A stretch of 64,000 nt of DNA, taken from the NCBI GenBank assembly GCA_918026815.1, contig CAKJVC010000014.1, positions 1,054,001 through 1,118,000 on the forward strand, in the 5' to 3' direction. The notes below the pieces were generated by a model. That model did no database searches and had not been told where the DNA came from. It was given only the letters and a program-made list of their open reading frames with translations. The number at the start of each line of letters is the position of its first letter. Position 1 is the first letter of the stretch. The stretch comes from Chalara sp. BL73. Its lineage: Eukaryota > Ascomycota > Leotiomycetes > Helotiales. The translations under genes were made by a program, and so were the position numbers. Positions 24,581-38,382 of this stretch are shown here, one piece after another.

Positions 24581-24813
24581 ATTTGCTATTTCGTCTCGAA
24601 AATTCGTGTCTCTAATGTTGACCTTCAAAAGCAATGGAAGCAGTTTTTGGAGCACGGTCCACTTTGCCAAGCGTCAATTCAGCCTCATACTGCAACGTGA
24701 ATAAAGCAAACCTCACTCGAGTCGTTGCGTACACAAACGAAATCATCTAGGGCAGTATGCAAACCAAGTTGATTCTCTCAACACAGATATAGAAATTCCT
24801 GCAAGTACATAAT
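24581..24813. promoter_or_regulatory. Shared bidirectional promoter region, WBP11-like / 2EXR gene
   Basis: The two start codons lie 233 bp apart and face away from each other, so this interval must hold both core promoters and 5' UTRs. No specific element could be assigned. Confidence 0.5.
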
Positions 24814-25975
24814 ATGGAAAGACCTATGATTCCAAAACATTCTATCCGATACTTTGAGGGGTTTTGCCAGCTCCCTCCAGAGCTTCGTATCAAGATATAT
24901 ATGTTCATGGTAGAGCCCCGGGTATGTAGCCTGAATGGCATTGTTCTTGGATGGAGTTGTCATCTGACAGAAATGTCAGATCATAAATCTACGATATTGT
25001 CCTAAAGCTGCTGAAGTTTTGTCATCTACTGATGTCCCTGCAATCCTTCACGTATGTCAAGAAGCTAGAATCTTGGGGTTGATGACCTACCAGCCTTGTT
25101 TTGGTACCACAGTGGATTCAGTAGGAATATATATCAATTTTAATCTTGATACAGTCGTATTCGACTGGGCTTCGCTCGAGCGCTATGGTCCTGATCTTAC
25201 CGATCCCTTCACATTAGAGCCATCTGTTGGCCTGGACCTAGGGAGGGTTAAGTCACTGCTCGTTGAGACCTCCGATATTGGCTGGGAGATGGACTTTTCC
25301 CGCGACCAAAAGGAGCAGGTTCAACTTAACGAGCTCGGATACTTCGAAAACCTTGAGGTGGCTTACATTTCAGGTTGCAATGATCCCTTCATTCGTCTGG
25401 GTGACGAATACAACGGTCTGGACCTGGCTCGGATGTTTAAAGATTATGAACGATCATTGAAATGGATAGATCCCATTGGACCGGGCAGGCAGACTCTTCC
25501 AAGATTAAAATGTCTGCCAGTATGGTCATCTGATTTCCGCGAGAAAGTAGTTGAAAGCTATCGGTCAGATACCCGACTACGCGGTATCTATGCCAATAAA
25601 GGCGCCAGTATGAATTCTACCTCTGCAACAACAGCATTCTTCTATTTTCGGGACAACGAACCAAATAGCGTGCCGGTTCCTCATCAAAACTCCAACCAGG
25701 AGGGCCTGATATATCATTGCAAAGATAATGGTGCTATTCACCGCGTATGGCTCCCATCAAACTTTGGCACCCATCTTCGCGACGTGACACACGATGAACG
25801 ATCTTATACTTCGTGCTTGCAGCACTGGTGGTTCGAGCATTGGAATGCAAATATGGCTGGCAAATCGGCACGATCATGGCATCGCGAATATCTCAAGGCA
25901 GACCTGACGGCTTTTGGAGTAAAACTCCGCCTGCTCCCACCCAACGTCTCGGAGGATCCAAATTCGCCAACATGA
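24814..25975 (+). CDS. 2EXR-domain protein
   Basis: Two exons (24814-24921 and 24980-25975; a second possible acceptor lies nine bases upstream) give about 367 residues. The first exon carries FCQLPPELRIKIYMFMVEPR, the F..LP.ELR.KI start of the fungal 2EXR (formerly F-box-like) domain. After splicing come INLRYCPKAAEVLSSTDVPA and ILHVCQEARILGL, the second half of the motif, then YINFNLDTVVFDW. The C-terminal half is Trp- and acidic-rich with no further domain (WWFEHWNANMAGKSARSWHR). These proteins are numerous in filamentous ascomycetes and have no assigned biochemical function. It shares its upstream region with the WBP11-like gene. Confidence 0.8.
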
Positions 25976-28900
25976 AAGTCGGCACCTGTGGCCTCGGTGG
26001 ACGTGATTACAAAGTATACATAAATCGGCCTCAAAGTCGTTAAAAGTCCTCGGGCGAACTTAGATTATAGGGACACATGAACTCGATTCTGCAGCATGGG
26101 ACAAACAATGCAAATCCATAAAACGAATAAACGTCCTTATTACACGTATTCCATGACCATACTAGATTCCGCTTTCGATTGCAAGTTAGAATCATTATGG
26201 TTGGATTCACGGCGTGCCATTTAATGTATTGGCAGCCTACAGACCACAATTTCTATACCATCTTGGGCAATTACATTAGACCTACTGCTCCTCGTTGTCA
26301 GCGAGATTGGAAAGTTAACGAGTTGTGCCTCACGCCGGTGCGAAACTTGATACTCGTGACTCACGGGACGGTTCTGATAGTCACTGTGCTCAAACAGGTT
26401 ATAATAACACCCACCCATCATGCCAAGATGTGCCAGACAAAGTTTCATGAGCATCTCTGTTCTGCAAGCCATGAGCCATGTTGTATCAAGTACTTCTGAG
26501 TCACCTCCTCTTCAAACCCACCTTAGCATCCTCACTGAATCTCACGTAGCATAGGCTGAATTACGCAAGAAGGCTTTGCTAATATATACATAGCTAGGGC
26601 AGCGTGACTACCACCTATATAACACCTCCCCTAAAGCCATATACTGCTCTCTGTTGTCACCGCCAGCCAGCCGCATGACCGCCCTCATCTTAAACCCCAG
26701 CTCATCGATATCAGGACTCACGTTTGCGGATGATTTCTGGCTCAGGTCAGTGGCCTTCTGATAGGTTTTAATGTATAGCGCCGGGAACTCGCTTTCGGTC
26801 ACCGCCTACACAAAAAACCGATGCTGGAGGAGTCAAGTACACCACCGCAGACTGAGCGGTCGTGTTCGGTCTTCCTTCGGTAGCGATGATTGGAGGCGCG
26901 AGGCGTATAACTGTGTGGGAAAGAGGAGTTAGCGTTATGCTGTTGCACTGCTGGATAGTAGAGAGGCGTTGCCGCGGATCTAGGAGCAACTAGCCATGAC
27001 TAGAGGAACCTGCACCAAGCCTGAGATCCTGATGTTGATGTTGCCGCATGGCCATGTAAATCAGATATAAGCCACGGCTCTGTGTTGTAGGATGTTGTCC
27101 AGTGGGGGATGACAAGATCCGTGGACAAGCCTCCTGCCTTGTCGGTTTTCGAGCAAATAATGTAGCTGTTCCAGATGATGAATATAACCGGTGCTGGTAG
27201 AAGCTATGCCTTTCGAATTAAAGCCTGTGGAATCCCTGATCTAGGTAGACAATCCACGGTATTTTAATCTCCAAACCACTATGATACCAATTAATACCAT
27301 TGTCGCCGACTTCGTCTGGAGAGGGATATACTCCTTTCTCACATGTATCTGAGAATGTCTGGGCGAGAGTGCCGGAGATCATCTAGATTACATCACCAAA
27401 GGTCGAATAGAGCATTGAAAACTCATTCCGTTGCGTCCAGGCTGGCTCAAGAAGCATGAGCTCAGACGTCATTCGAGACGAAGCTTGAACCGTAGCGGAT
27501 GGTTTTGAGTGGAGTTATGTCAAGAATTGGAAGGAGTCAGGCGATAAGAAAGCTCCCTCGTGAAGGTCTCAACTCCTGGGAACCCGGAGACCTAGACTGG
27601 CTGCTGGTGCTGGTTGTCGGGGGTCGGGATATTTGGTGTCCCGCACCACAGAACGTTTGATATTTAGACTTGTTGACAATCTACTGATGCCTTGAGGTGG
27701 ATATCGGTGTATACAGGTTGTCGGATTGCGGTGGATGAATATCTTTGCCAAAGTTCGGCTAGAGATTTCACACATCGCCGAACCGCCCTGTTGAGTTTGA
27801 TGCTCTAAATGACATACTATAGCTAGCGAATAGGGAAGGTAGATGTCTGGTGTGGGGGCTATGGATTAGTGATTAGGCGTTCGAGAGTAGAAACGCAGAG
27901 AGCTGTCGATAACGTAGCTTCTAGTCTTGCGCTCTGAACACGGTGCGATATTGGACTAAATATCTCAAGGAAATCACAGCACGAGCTTTCATTCATGGGA
28001 CCACGGACATGAGATTTTATGTGAAGTCTGTCTGAGCATGGGCTGAAAGATGGGTTTCTGCTTTAGTGCGAAAATGGTTTGTATCATCTTATGAGTTACA
28101 GACCGGATAGCATTTGACGACACAGAACTAGATAGGGCAGAAGAAAGTATTGACCAGAAAAGTGCATGTCATGAGAAAGTCGGTGCAGAATGATAGCTTA
28201 GGGCGAGGGTATTTTGTGACACTTGAAGCTGAGGATTACAAAGGAGGAGAGGGATTGAGATATGGTCCCTTAGATGGTTCAGGAGAATGAAAATAGGAAG
28301 ATAATGCACTACAATTCTACGATACTGGAGGTCACCATTTGATCCTCTGTTCCTAGGCTTTAGAAGCAAAGCACTGAACACATAGTGTAAAGGTTTATTG
28401 TGCAGAGACGTGGTAGACATCCACCAGTGGAATTAAAAGCAGGCAGGCAGGAAGTACAAAGCATGGACATCGAGCTTCATACTTGGAGGCTGGCATGTCC
28501 CTTCTTGGGCTTGCGACAAGGCTATGATAGGAGAGAGAGCAATAGCGACTGTGGTCCCGGAAAGAATGCTCCGGCTATGCTCTTATTGAGGTTCCACGAA
28601 CAGAAGTCCTTATTAGCTTGACAGGCTTCAAGCAAAGAGGATATTCAAGCAGGGCATCGGCTGATGGGCTGTATGGCAACTAGATGTGCTCCTCTGAAAT
28701 GAGGATCGCAACTTGCAGAAGTCTGGGGACCACTTATGATGCAGGATTCTCTTCCGACGGCCCTGACACAATATTTAGCTTTGAGGCACCACGGAATTAG
28801 ACATGTCGTCGGCTAAACCAGTGCAACCATAAGCAGGTCCCAGACATTTGCATGGGACGGGAGGGATTCTCGAGGGCATGGGATTTGGACGTTTGAGATG

Positions 28901-31900
28901 GGAAAGGGAATTACGATGTTTGGTCAGTGGGCGAGAAATGTGGCAAAGAGAAAGTCGATATGCATTTACCCAGGGACTTTCACTAGATATCCGTGTAACG
29001 CCCTGTACGCAGAGGCAAATATCATTCGACGAGCCTGGGCTTGAAAGACTTAATAGGCGCTTGTCAACCGCCAGGCAAAATGCAGACAGACTTAAAAGGG
29101 TAATAATGAGAGTGTACCAATTGGATAGGATATTGAAGGCCGAAAACGGAAACTATTGCCACAATACAACCTAAAACGAAACCCATACGGATGACAAGCG
29201 GCAAGGAAGCCGTGCTAGTTTGATGCCTTTGAGGCCATGTCGCCGTCCTTTTACAATCTAGTTGCGATGGATGGATGGAAGGAAAGAATAGCATCCATTA
29301 AGATGAGACGAACTAGAAGGGCTATTGGTGATTGTTGTGATTGCCCTTCACCTCTTTTGGACGCGGTAGGTTACGTAGCTATCGATAGTGCTTTCGTCCT
29401 ATGGGTCGACACAGGACTTTGGCGGAGATAAAAAGCTCAGGCCTGGCAGAGCTCGATCCCGCTATGATGAGGTCGACAGTGATTTCTTTCTTTGGTAAAA
29501 GGCGCCCCGGGATTTCTCATAAGTCCGATGGTAGTTTACCCCAGGCATCCACGATCTTCCAAACCTGGGAGGGATGTGGACATGGACGGCGGCCACAGTG
29601 AAACGCTAGAGCATGCGAGTGAGATGAGGATTTGACTTATGTGTTCATCTTGAAATCGCGCTGCATAAGCTAGTCTAAGGAACATTGCAGTGATGCAAAT
29701 CAATGGAGATTTTGCCTTGGTTGATTCTCAAGATACGGATGAGGGAATCAAGGGAGCAGATCAGTCGATCTATCGCATATCTCAAACACCATTGATTCCC
29801 CGAACCAAGGGATTTGCGATCTCGACGCTGCATGTTGCCCATGTGAATGAATGGCCAAATATGATTACAAAACTGTTTGTTGGGGGCTGTGAGGGTTGAT
29901 CTCTGTCGTAATTTGGTCACCTGGATCGATACCTTTCCAGCATCTTTTATTTCTTGAACCTGAGGAGTGAGTCTCTACTCCTTTTTCGGTGGCAAGACGC
30001 GGATGGGAATCATTGTGTGGACTTTCTGTGTGGTTCAAATTCAAACGCATACACCTGTCTGGTCCTCTAGAGATCAAAAATAGACTTGGCCACTTTCGCT
30101 TAAGCAGACCCAGTGGTCGGACATTATATTGTTCTGGGGATCATCAATTTTCAGGTCCCTTACTGGATGTTCATGACGAGGAATCTCGTGGAAAGGGGAG
30201 AGAGTTCTTGGCAACCTTATGATGGGATTTTGCGAAATGCTAAATTGATTGGGATGGGATTGGTGGTCATGGTAGTTCGACCTGGAACAGTACGGTGCAG
30301 CAGCACTTTTATAATGCTACCAAATTTCACAATGTTTGGCTGTCTGCTGATGGATCAGTGGTTGATCGAACTGATTGAAGTAAATTCCCGCTGGACTCCC
30401 CCAGTCCAATTGACATAAGTTCACGGTACTAGACTCGCCCTCGATCCCAACCAGATGTTCTCCTATAGTTCGTTAAGATCTGTCCGGTTTAGCATTTTAC
30501 TGTAATCTGACAGCCTGGTTAAGAAACGGCGGTTCATCCCGGCTTTGAGTGGTTGACATCAAATATCAGACCGTTACAAAGCATTGCCCTTTTGCCTCAT
30601 ACTGACCCTTGAACTCAGGCAGTCAGCAGCTCGGCGTACAGGGACAACAACATAGTGGCGTAAACTGCTGGCTCCGAGGTGGAGATAGTTTGCATGTTTT
30701 CCAATTAAGCCGTGGCCCCTGACAGACGCATGAAGTACTTTTGCAAACTCCAGGTTGTGATGCGGCTCTTACATTTTCTAGATACAAAGCTTTCTACCAG
30801 TATTGAAATAGTGTTTGTCTTCTGTCATTGTGGAAAACTATGGGGATCAATGGTTATCATATGTGGGACAGGGTGGATCATTTTGAAACACATTCCGCTG
30901 TCGACCTGTAAGTAGAATTAAAAAATATAACGTCATACCAAGCCCTTTTCTTCATGAACGACTATTGCACCCGCTTGAAGCTGGAGCTGCAGCGCAAAAA
31001 GAACAGCGAATGTCCTGTGCATACGGCGGTGAGATCAGAGATTGGTAGTGAAGAATAGGAATTATCGTATGCCGCTTCAACCATTTCTCGAAAAATATCC
31101 GGACGTGCCGGCGCAAGAAAGCATGGCTGAAAAGGGGGGTTCGGTCTTATATCTTCTTCGAACATGCTTATCTGCACGAAATACCGGTTTTCTTTGACAC
31201 GGCAAACATATGGACTGCATCAAGCAGGCCCCCCCTCCCCCCAGATAGTATAAAATACCCGCCACCAGAATACCAATCCAATCAATCAAAACTCCAGATT
31301 TTGTAAGAAGCAATCCTTAAAAAAAAAAGCTCAAATCCTCGTATCAAGCCATCGTACGTGGCGAAAGTGAAAAGGGAAATCCCAGTGTTATATGTGATTG
31401 GGTGATTGGAATAAAAAACAGAAGGTGCTCGTCAACTACTGAAGCACTGCTACTGTATGCTTAAGTGGTTGTAACAATGACGAATGGTTTCTGATGGGGC
31501 AATGGCTTTCTCAAATGGCAAAGAGAAAATCTCATCTCGGCTAGTCAGATAAGTTGTGAAGCCTGTCAAACTCTAATAGCAAAGCTACCTCACGCTACTT
31601 ACCTTAAGACGCGTGTTAAGCAAGCCAGTTTAGAGTTTTGTGGAATGGAAAGCTTAAACAATATTTTTTGACGTGACTTCGCGGGCCTATCGGATTCCCT
31701 AGCAGACGTGGTCAGCTAATTCCATTCCCATTGACTTGGGGTGGGTTGTTGGTTAAGTTTGAAAGCTTCGTTAATGCCCCTGGCTAAAGTGCCGGCGCAA
31801 TCTCGTGAATCTTGCACAGCCTGGATGACTTTTTCCTTGGTACAGCGTCATCCAATATTTCACCCCTCCACTTTTTACGGGGGGGAAAGGAAGCACACGC

Positions 31901-33716
31901 AGATCATGACATGAGAGGAACTGAATGCGAGCATGCTCAACAATTCCTGCATGGTTGATCAAGGGTTTTTTTTTTTTTTTTTTTTGGATCGCTTTATTTT
32001 CTGTGACTTGATAAAGGAAAAGAAGGAAGAACATGACTATATAAAAGGGGGGAGGGGGGAACAAAGCAATGCGCCGCGCAGTCCTTGAGTTTGAACATAC
32101 GAAAGGTGAAAAGGGTTATCAATGCCATATGTTACAGTATACCCCTACATTTACCTACCAACATGTATTATACCCTATTTGACATGAAGCGATAAACAAA
32201 CAATATCCGGCGAGCGCCATAACCAACTAAAATAGTAATAATAGCAACGAAAGAAATAAGGATAATCCGATACTGAAAAAGCAAGAAAGATTAGATTGTG
32301 AAGTGCCTCGACTCCTACGTACAGTACAGTACAGCGCAGTGCAGTGCAGTACGTGGCCCTGCCTGCCCATTGTTGATGATAATCAAATCCAAAATAAAAG
32401 AAAATAAAAGTATAGTACCATATCAGTGTGCTTGACTCACTGAGGCCCGCCAGACACGCGGCTCTTTCCTTCTCTGGGAAGCTGATTTGGATGACTTGCG
32501 CTTGACTTGGCTAAATTTATCATACAGCAGTGACATGCTCATTCCACAGCTGCCGCCTATCTGCCCTGCTATTGCCCATTCTTTTTCTTTTATTTATTCT
32601 TTGGCAAGAGGGTCTAAACCATCTACCAGATAAAGAAGAAACACTGGTTTCACTAGAGACCACCACCACTGCTTACTGTAATCTTTTTTATACACTGTAA
32701 ATCAGTTTCGTATCCCCTTTGGCTCGCCCTCGCTCTCTCCCCCCCCTCGTTCCTGGATTGCCAGATCCAGACTGGTGCGATACGAACTGCCATCATTACC
32801 CGTTCCAAGTTCCAACGTTGTTGGGAGGGAACACTAGAACGGATTGACTGCCCAGGACTGCGCCGTTAGCTAAATTCTTTGCGGGTATCCTAGGCCACAA
32901 CCCATCACCATACTGCACCACAACCGCACCACGCCATACAGCACAGCACTGCGCTGCAGAGCTCAAAGCCAGCAGCAGATCTAAGGATCGCTCACGACTC
33001 CATTCTTTCTCACTGTGTCTTCCTCCTTTCCCTCCCCCAAAACATTTCTGCGGTGGAAGAACGCTCTCGCAAATCCACGAGCCAGTTATCCGTCTAGCCT
33101 TCAGCCAGGGTGAGCATCACGACCACCCTCTCCGCATACGGTTCAGCTGCTCTGGTGTTGATGGTTCCAGTTTATGGTGACGCTACGCTTGCCCCAGTAC
33201 TGGTAAGGCAAGGCCCCATTTCATGACTAGAGAGGATCATTCCAAGGTACATCCGCTGCTAAGTTAAGCCCCTGGTTGACCCAATCGAACCCGCCGCACC
33301 ATTTTCGTTACGCGAACAGAGGGTCTTGTCCATACACCCGCAACGCCTCTCTTCTCTCCTTCACGCCTCACAACCGCCATCAAATCACTCTGGCTTCCCA
33401 TCAAACCACATTCTTTTCGCGATTTCTTCCTCCCTATTGTCCTATCCGTAGCAGAAGACCAGCCCGGTTTTGCTCGGCGTTACGCTCGTTATAGCAATAT
33501 TTTCGATCTCATCTAACGTCCAGCTCGACTAGCCCTCATTTGATACTAAGATAGGACCCAATTTCACCAAAAAGCAGCTACGTCTCACGATAATATTGTG
33601 GCTACGGGTGTTAAGGGACTCGGCGTACAGTAAAACGACACGGCTAGACCAGCGCACCTGCTGTGGTCTCAGATACAACACGTCCACATAAAACCACATT
33701 CCCTCTTTTGGTCAAG
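25976..33716. other. Gene-poor stretch of 7.7 kb
   Basis: No frame exceeds about 110 codons and none has a recognisable domain. The best candidate is a minus frame at 26608-26805 (acceptor-like TAG then AVTESEFPALYIKTYQKATD), but it needs a 37-bp intron to continue upstream and is not called. A 20-base T run lies at 31966-31985. The last kilobase (about 32600-33716), pyrimidine-rich with several T/C stretches, is probably the promoter and leader of the next gene. Confidence 0.4.
32320..32353. repeat. Short CAGTA/CAGTG tandem array
   Basis: Five-base units ACAGT / GCAGT are repeated about seven times with few changes. It is intergenic. Confidence 0.6.
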
Positions 33717-36357
33717 ATGGCCCCGTCGCCGCCACGGCTGAGGATTCTTTCAGGTTTGTCGCTTTCCTCGATAACTATCCGCAATTTGATGCATTGCTGT
33801 TCCGTCTCTCCACTTTAAGCCACCAGAACAGCAAAGGGTCATAACCCGTTCCATTCGTCCTTCCTTATTACTTCTTTGTTGCCATTGTGTTAATATGGCT
33901 GTCTCCGAGATGGAGTCCAGTTTGCTGATGAAAGTGTGTACAGTTGGTGGTAACGCGGTATCTGCGTTTCTGTCATGGCGGCTCCAAGCTACCAACGCCT
34001 GTGATGTGACATTGGTGTGGAAATCAGGATTCGATGCTGTATATCAGTATGGCATCTCTTTCAAGTACGTTGACAATTACCACAACTCCAATTTACAGTT
34101 GGCGGATAGCTGACTTTTGGTATAGATCTACCTCCTTCGGCAATGAACGATTCAAACCTCGACATGGTATGTGTTCTTAGAAGCCCTGCTCGTTATAGAT
34201 GGTGCTAAATACTACCGGATAGTTGTGCGTGCGCCTGAGGAAGCAGCAAATAATAAGGAGGGTGCCTTCGATTATGTTTTGCTTTGCGTGAAAGCGCTGC
34301 CGGACGTGTACGACCTAGCGGCGGTGATAGAATCAGTCGTTACACCTCAGCATACCTGTATATTGGTCAATACCACGCACACGCTAGGAGTAGAAGCTCA
34401 TTTGGAGTCACGGTTTCCAAGTAATGTTGTTCTGTCACTAGTTTCTGGTGCCGAAATCACACAATTAGGAGCAAGCGAATTTGAGCATAAAGGATCGACC
34501 GAAATATGGGTTGGGCCGGCAAACAAGAACCCATCGATGCCTAACACAATACAAGGAGACATGGCTGATGCTCTTGCTATGACGTTAAGTAGTGGGCAGG
34601 TTGATTGTCATGTTTCCACCAATATCCGGCAGCAACAATATGAAAGAATGATAGGGTAAGCATGTCATTTCCCAGACTGAAAGAGCATAGCTAACCATAA
34701 TCTTCTATAGTCCAATCGCGTTCCACCCACTTAGCGTTATTTTCGAAACTCCTTCTCATGCAGTTCTACTCGGAAAAACCGGCGTAAGGCAATTGGTTTC
34801 GGACGTCTTTGATGAACTCCTTACAATAGCTCGGGGTCAAGATTGCACATTTCCTACGGACTTCAAAGAGAAAACCATGGAAGAGATGGTACGGCCTACA
34901 GAAGCCAATAGCATCATGTACCAGGATTTCGCAGCAAGAAGACCTATGGAGGTTGAAACATATCTTGGTTCGCCTATTAAACTTGCGCAGACCGTGGGCT
35001 TGAAGGTCCCAAGGATCGAGACTCTCTACGCCATTCTTCACAATATCAATATCATCAATCAACAGAGAAAAGACATCCCTATGCAATCTCCTAATCCTGG
35101 GGCCCCTCCAGCACGGCTGTCCTCTGTGCCACCTCCTCGACAAATGATGGGTCCGGGCGTCAATGGCAATGGTTCAATGCCCAGGCCTGGCGGTAGAGGG
35201 AGAACATCCTCTATGAATGGGCCGCCGCCTGGCATGAGGAGAGGTCCACCTCCAATGAATGGAATGCCACCGAATGGGTATGGTCGGCCTATGATGAACG
35301 GCAACGGATATTCGAACGGAATGGCACCACCACGAATGTCGGGCAACCAGTCCAGAAGAGGCTCAATAGATGGCGATCTTGAGGAGTTCAGCCATGTGGT
35401 TCTATACGATGATATCCCAGAATCTGGAGAGTCAAATTACGGAGGGGATAGTTCTGATATTGCGCTGCGGGAGCGGGAATTGATGCTTAAACAACGAGAA
35501 CTGGCATTGAGGGAACAAGAGCTGCGAATGAACAGACGTGGACCACCTGGTCCTCGTAGAGGGCCCCCAACACCTTCTGTGCGCAATGGTGGGGGTATGA
35601 CGACGATGACGACGAGGATGGGTTTATTGATCCTGCCGATGTTCCTGCAATGCCGATGATTGACCCTGACAATTTCGACATGATGAGCGTTACATCGCGT
35701 CGTAATCGGAAGGCACCAAGTGCGAGCCAGCTGCGGAAGAATCCAGAATTTGACAATATGTCTCAGGGAGGACGAGGCAGGGGTAATGGTTATTTGCGTC
35801 CAGGTTATCGTGGGAATCGGTCCAGTGCTAGACTTATAAGTCAAGCTCCCGGGCTCCATGATTCAATAATGGACGATCCTCTTATGGGATATTCATCAAA
35901 CCGTTATGGAAATGTCGACCGCAAAACAATGGGGCAAGAGTCCCGAACCAATTCATTAACAGCAGAACGGCTTGATGAATTGCAATATGGAGGAGCTCAA
36001 AATGGGCAGCCAGGTCCATATCCACGACGAGCTAGCAAATCACCGGGTGATCCGTATAGTCCACAGGTAGGGAGAAATGGTAGGCCGTCTCCTCCAAATG
36101 GTTATGGTGGTCCACCTATGAATGGACGGCCATCACCACCAGGAGGGATGAGGGAGCCAGTCCCAAGGCACCCACCGGGCCATGGAAATTCAGTTGCGCC
36201 GCAACAAGTTGAGCAATATGCAGGGGTGAGCGCCCTCCATCCGCCTAAAGGCCATATGAATGTACGAAGTCTGACTGGTAGTGCGAGCGCCAGCGCGGGG
36301 AGTGGTGATAGCGCCAATATAGAGTCTGAACCATCTGCAAATAGCAGCCAAAACTAG
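33717..36357 (+). CDS. PanE/ApbA (ketopantoate reductase)-family protein with long disordered tail; 1-nt frame break
   Basis: Exons 33717-33753, 33944-34064, 34126-34166, 34223-34655 and 34711-36357. The N-terminal Rossmann segment reads ILSVGGNAVSAFLSWRL, followed by DVTLVWKSGFD. The middle holds FDYVLLCVKALPDVYDLA and CILVNTTHTLGVEA, and after the fourth intron PIAFHPLSVIFETPSH and the reductase C-terminal helical domain (SIMYQDFAARRPMEVETYLG). From about residue 320 the protein becomes Pro/Gly/Met/Asn-rich and predicted disordered, with one charged helix (ALRERELMLKQRELALREQE). The frame breaks at the G5 run 35591-35595: the acidic continuation DDDDDEDGFIDPADVPAMPM lies in another frame and runs to 36357. 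One extra G would restore a protein of about 750 residues. Many fungal homologues carry this reductase fold plus tail; the substrate is unknown. Confidence 0.85.
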
Positions 36358-38382
36358 CCTTGTCCTCGACCGCCCGTAGGCGTCCGATAATACAAAAGGA
36401 GTTTAAGAGGTCAGTCGATAGGGAGCTCTCTTTCGAAGGCAAAGGCGTTTTTATATATTTTGAGTTGCTTGCGAACATCAAGCCTTCAGCTCAAACCTAA
36501 TACTGTCCATTCCGATGGATTTCTTCTGTTTGACGGCCGTACTGTGTTGAGATGGCATATACATTCGACTTTCGCAAATTCGCTTTAATGTCTTTGGCAC
36601 GATCAGGAGAGCAACATGACCAGCGTCTACGATATAATTCTTCTCGTAGAAAAATAATGACGAAACCGGATAGACTTTGGGGAACTTGGTTCGCACACAT
36701 ATTTCTAATGTCTCCAATTAGGGTGGCAGCGTACATACGAAGTGGCACGACGCAAACATTCATTTTGCACTTTCGGTAATATTGCATTGGGGCGGGCGTC
36801 TTTTATTGTGTTCCGTAATATCTTCTCCATAGTTGCTACCACATCGGAGTATCAACACATGAGCAGATGCGTAGTTCTCAACAGGGTAGCCGGAAGAGCT
36901 TCAGTATACGACAAATGGAGCTCTACTTGCTGCTGCAAGGGAATGGGTGCGCATCAGCCATGCGGGGAAGGTAGGAGACGGGCGGCGAATGGTGGATTGA
37001 TGGCCTGATGGATGATGAGAGCGGTCTCTGCTTTAAAGATGGGTAGATGTTGGTATAGAGACTTGGCTTTAATGCCGTTGGGCGTTGGGATGAATGTGCC
37101 TCAGAGGAGAGGCAGGCAGTCATTTTCAGCAACAAATACAAGTGTTTGAGGACTTGATCAATATGCATTTCGTCTTGCGGCTATGTGATAACCTTGCATG
37201 CCTTTTTCCTTCGACTAAATTGGCACCCCAATATCCCTTCTTTCGAAGTATAAGGTAGGGTTTTGCGACTCTGCCTTTCTTGTAAACTGGTTCCAGTATG
37301 GTTATATACCTCACTTTATAGACTACCTCCCTTCTGTGATCAACTACCTAATCAAACTTAGAGGGTGAGTTCAGGACTACCTAGAATCTCCTTGGTCAAC
37401 CCCGATTTCAATCCACCTTCCAGCTATTCCACATCAAAAACAAAAGGGATGAATGGAGTCTCTCCCCATGCCCTGCCAAATTTCACTAGCAGACAAAGGA
37501 TGCTGGCAAGGGAATCTCACCACCTCCTCCTTCCCCACCGTTCCTTACATGTCTGGGTGCCTACATATTGACCATGGCATCCCCCACGAAAGGAGCCATT
37601 CCACCTCCCCGCCTTCACAGCAAGAAAAAACTTATTTCCATCCATCCCATAACATCCCATTTCCATTCCGCCTCCCTGACCCCGAAAAGAAAGAAGAGAA
37701 AGAAAGAAAGAAAAAGGTTCAGCCCGGAACCTCCGGACTTTCGTGAATCAACAGACAGCCGAGCTTTCCATGGAAGGCCCCTCCTCGTCTGCCCGTCTCC
37801 CCTGGTCCGTATGTAGGCTGGCAAGGTTGGGGCTTGGGATCGTATTCGAGGACGCGTATGAGACGCCCTAAGTTAGGCTGCGAGGCATGTAATGAGAGGA
37901 GGTATTTTGGCGAGTTTACGAGCCGTCATGCTTTCGTTGTAAAATGATAGGGGCGTATAGTCACGTGCCTTGAATATCTACTGGTTAGGTGGACTGTGAA
38001 GCGGCAGTGAGTGGTTGGTAATTGAACTCCATGGGGAGTGGAGCATGATTAACGCTGGGATAGGTCATTATAGTGTTCTTCAGTCAAGCGAAGTTAGCCA
38101 TGGAAGCAATGTTGCGTAACATCACAGGCATCAAGAAATTCACCAAAAGTACCGTAATGATGCCAGAAAACACTTTTCATTTGCGTCGCATACCGGAAAA
38201 TTCCGTTGCACTACCCGCACGATCTCTTGATAGCTAGAAAATGAAATAATCCCACGACCAACCAGCCATCCCTGTAAAGTAAAACCGAATAATTCAGCAG
38301 ACGCAGAAATCGACGACCCATCCCAAAAATAGAGCAGTCAGTGGGACATGTGAATAGGGACGATGAAGGTGGTGTACAGAAT
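36358..38382. other. Intergenic, 3' of the PanE-family gene
   Basis: Two kilobases with short overlapping frames on both strands and no motif. A purine-rich patch (AAAGAAAG units) lies near 37686-37718. The right part probably includes the 3' UTR of the SUB2 fragment. Confidence 0.4.

Noticed and set aside
26608..26989. Possible terminal exon AVTESEFPALYIKTYQKATD
   Set aside because: Joining it to upstream sequence needs a 37-bp intron and no start is visible; too weak to call.
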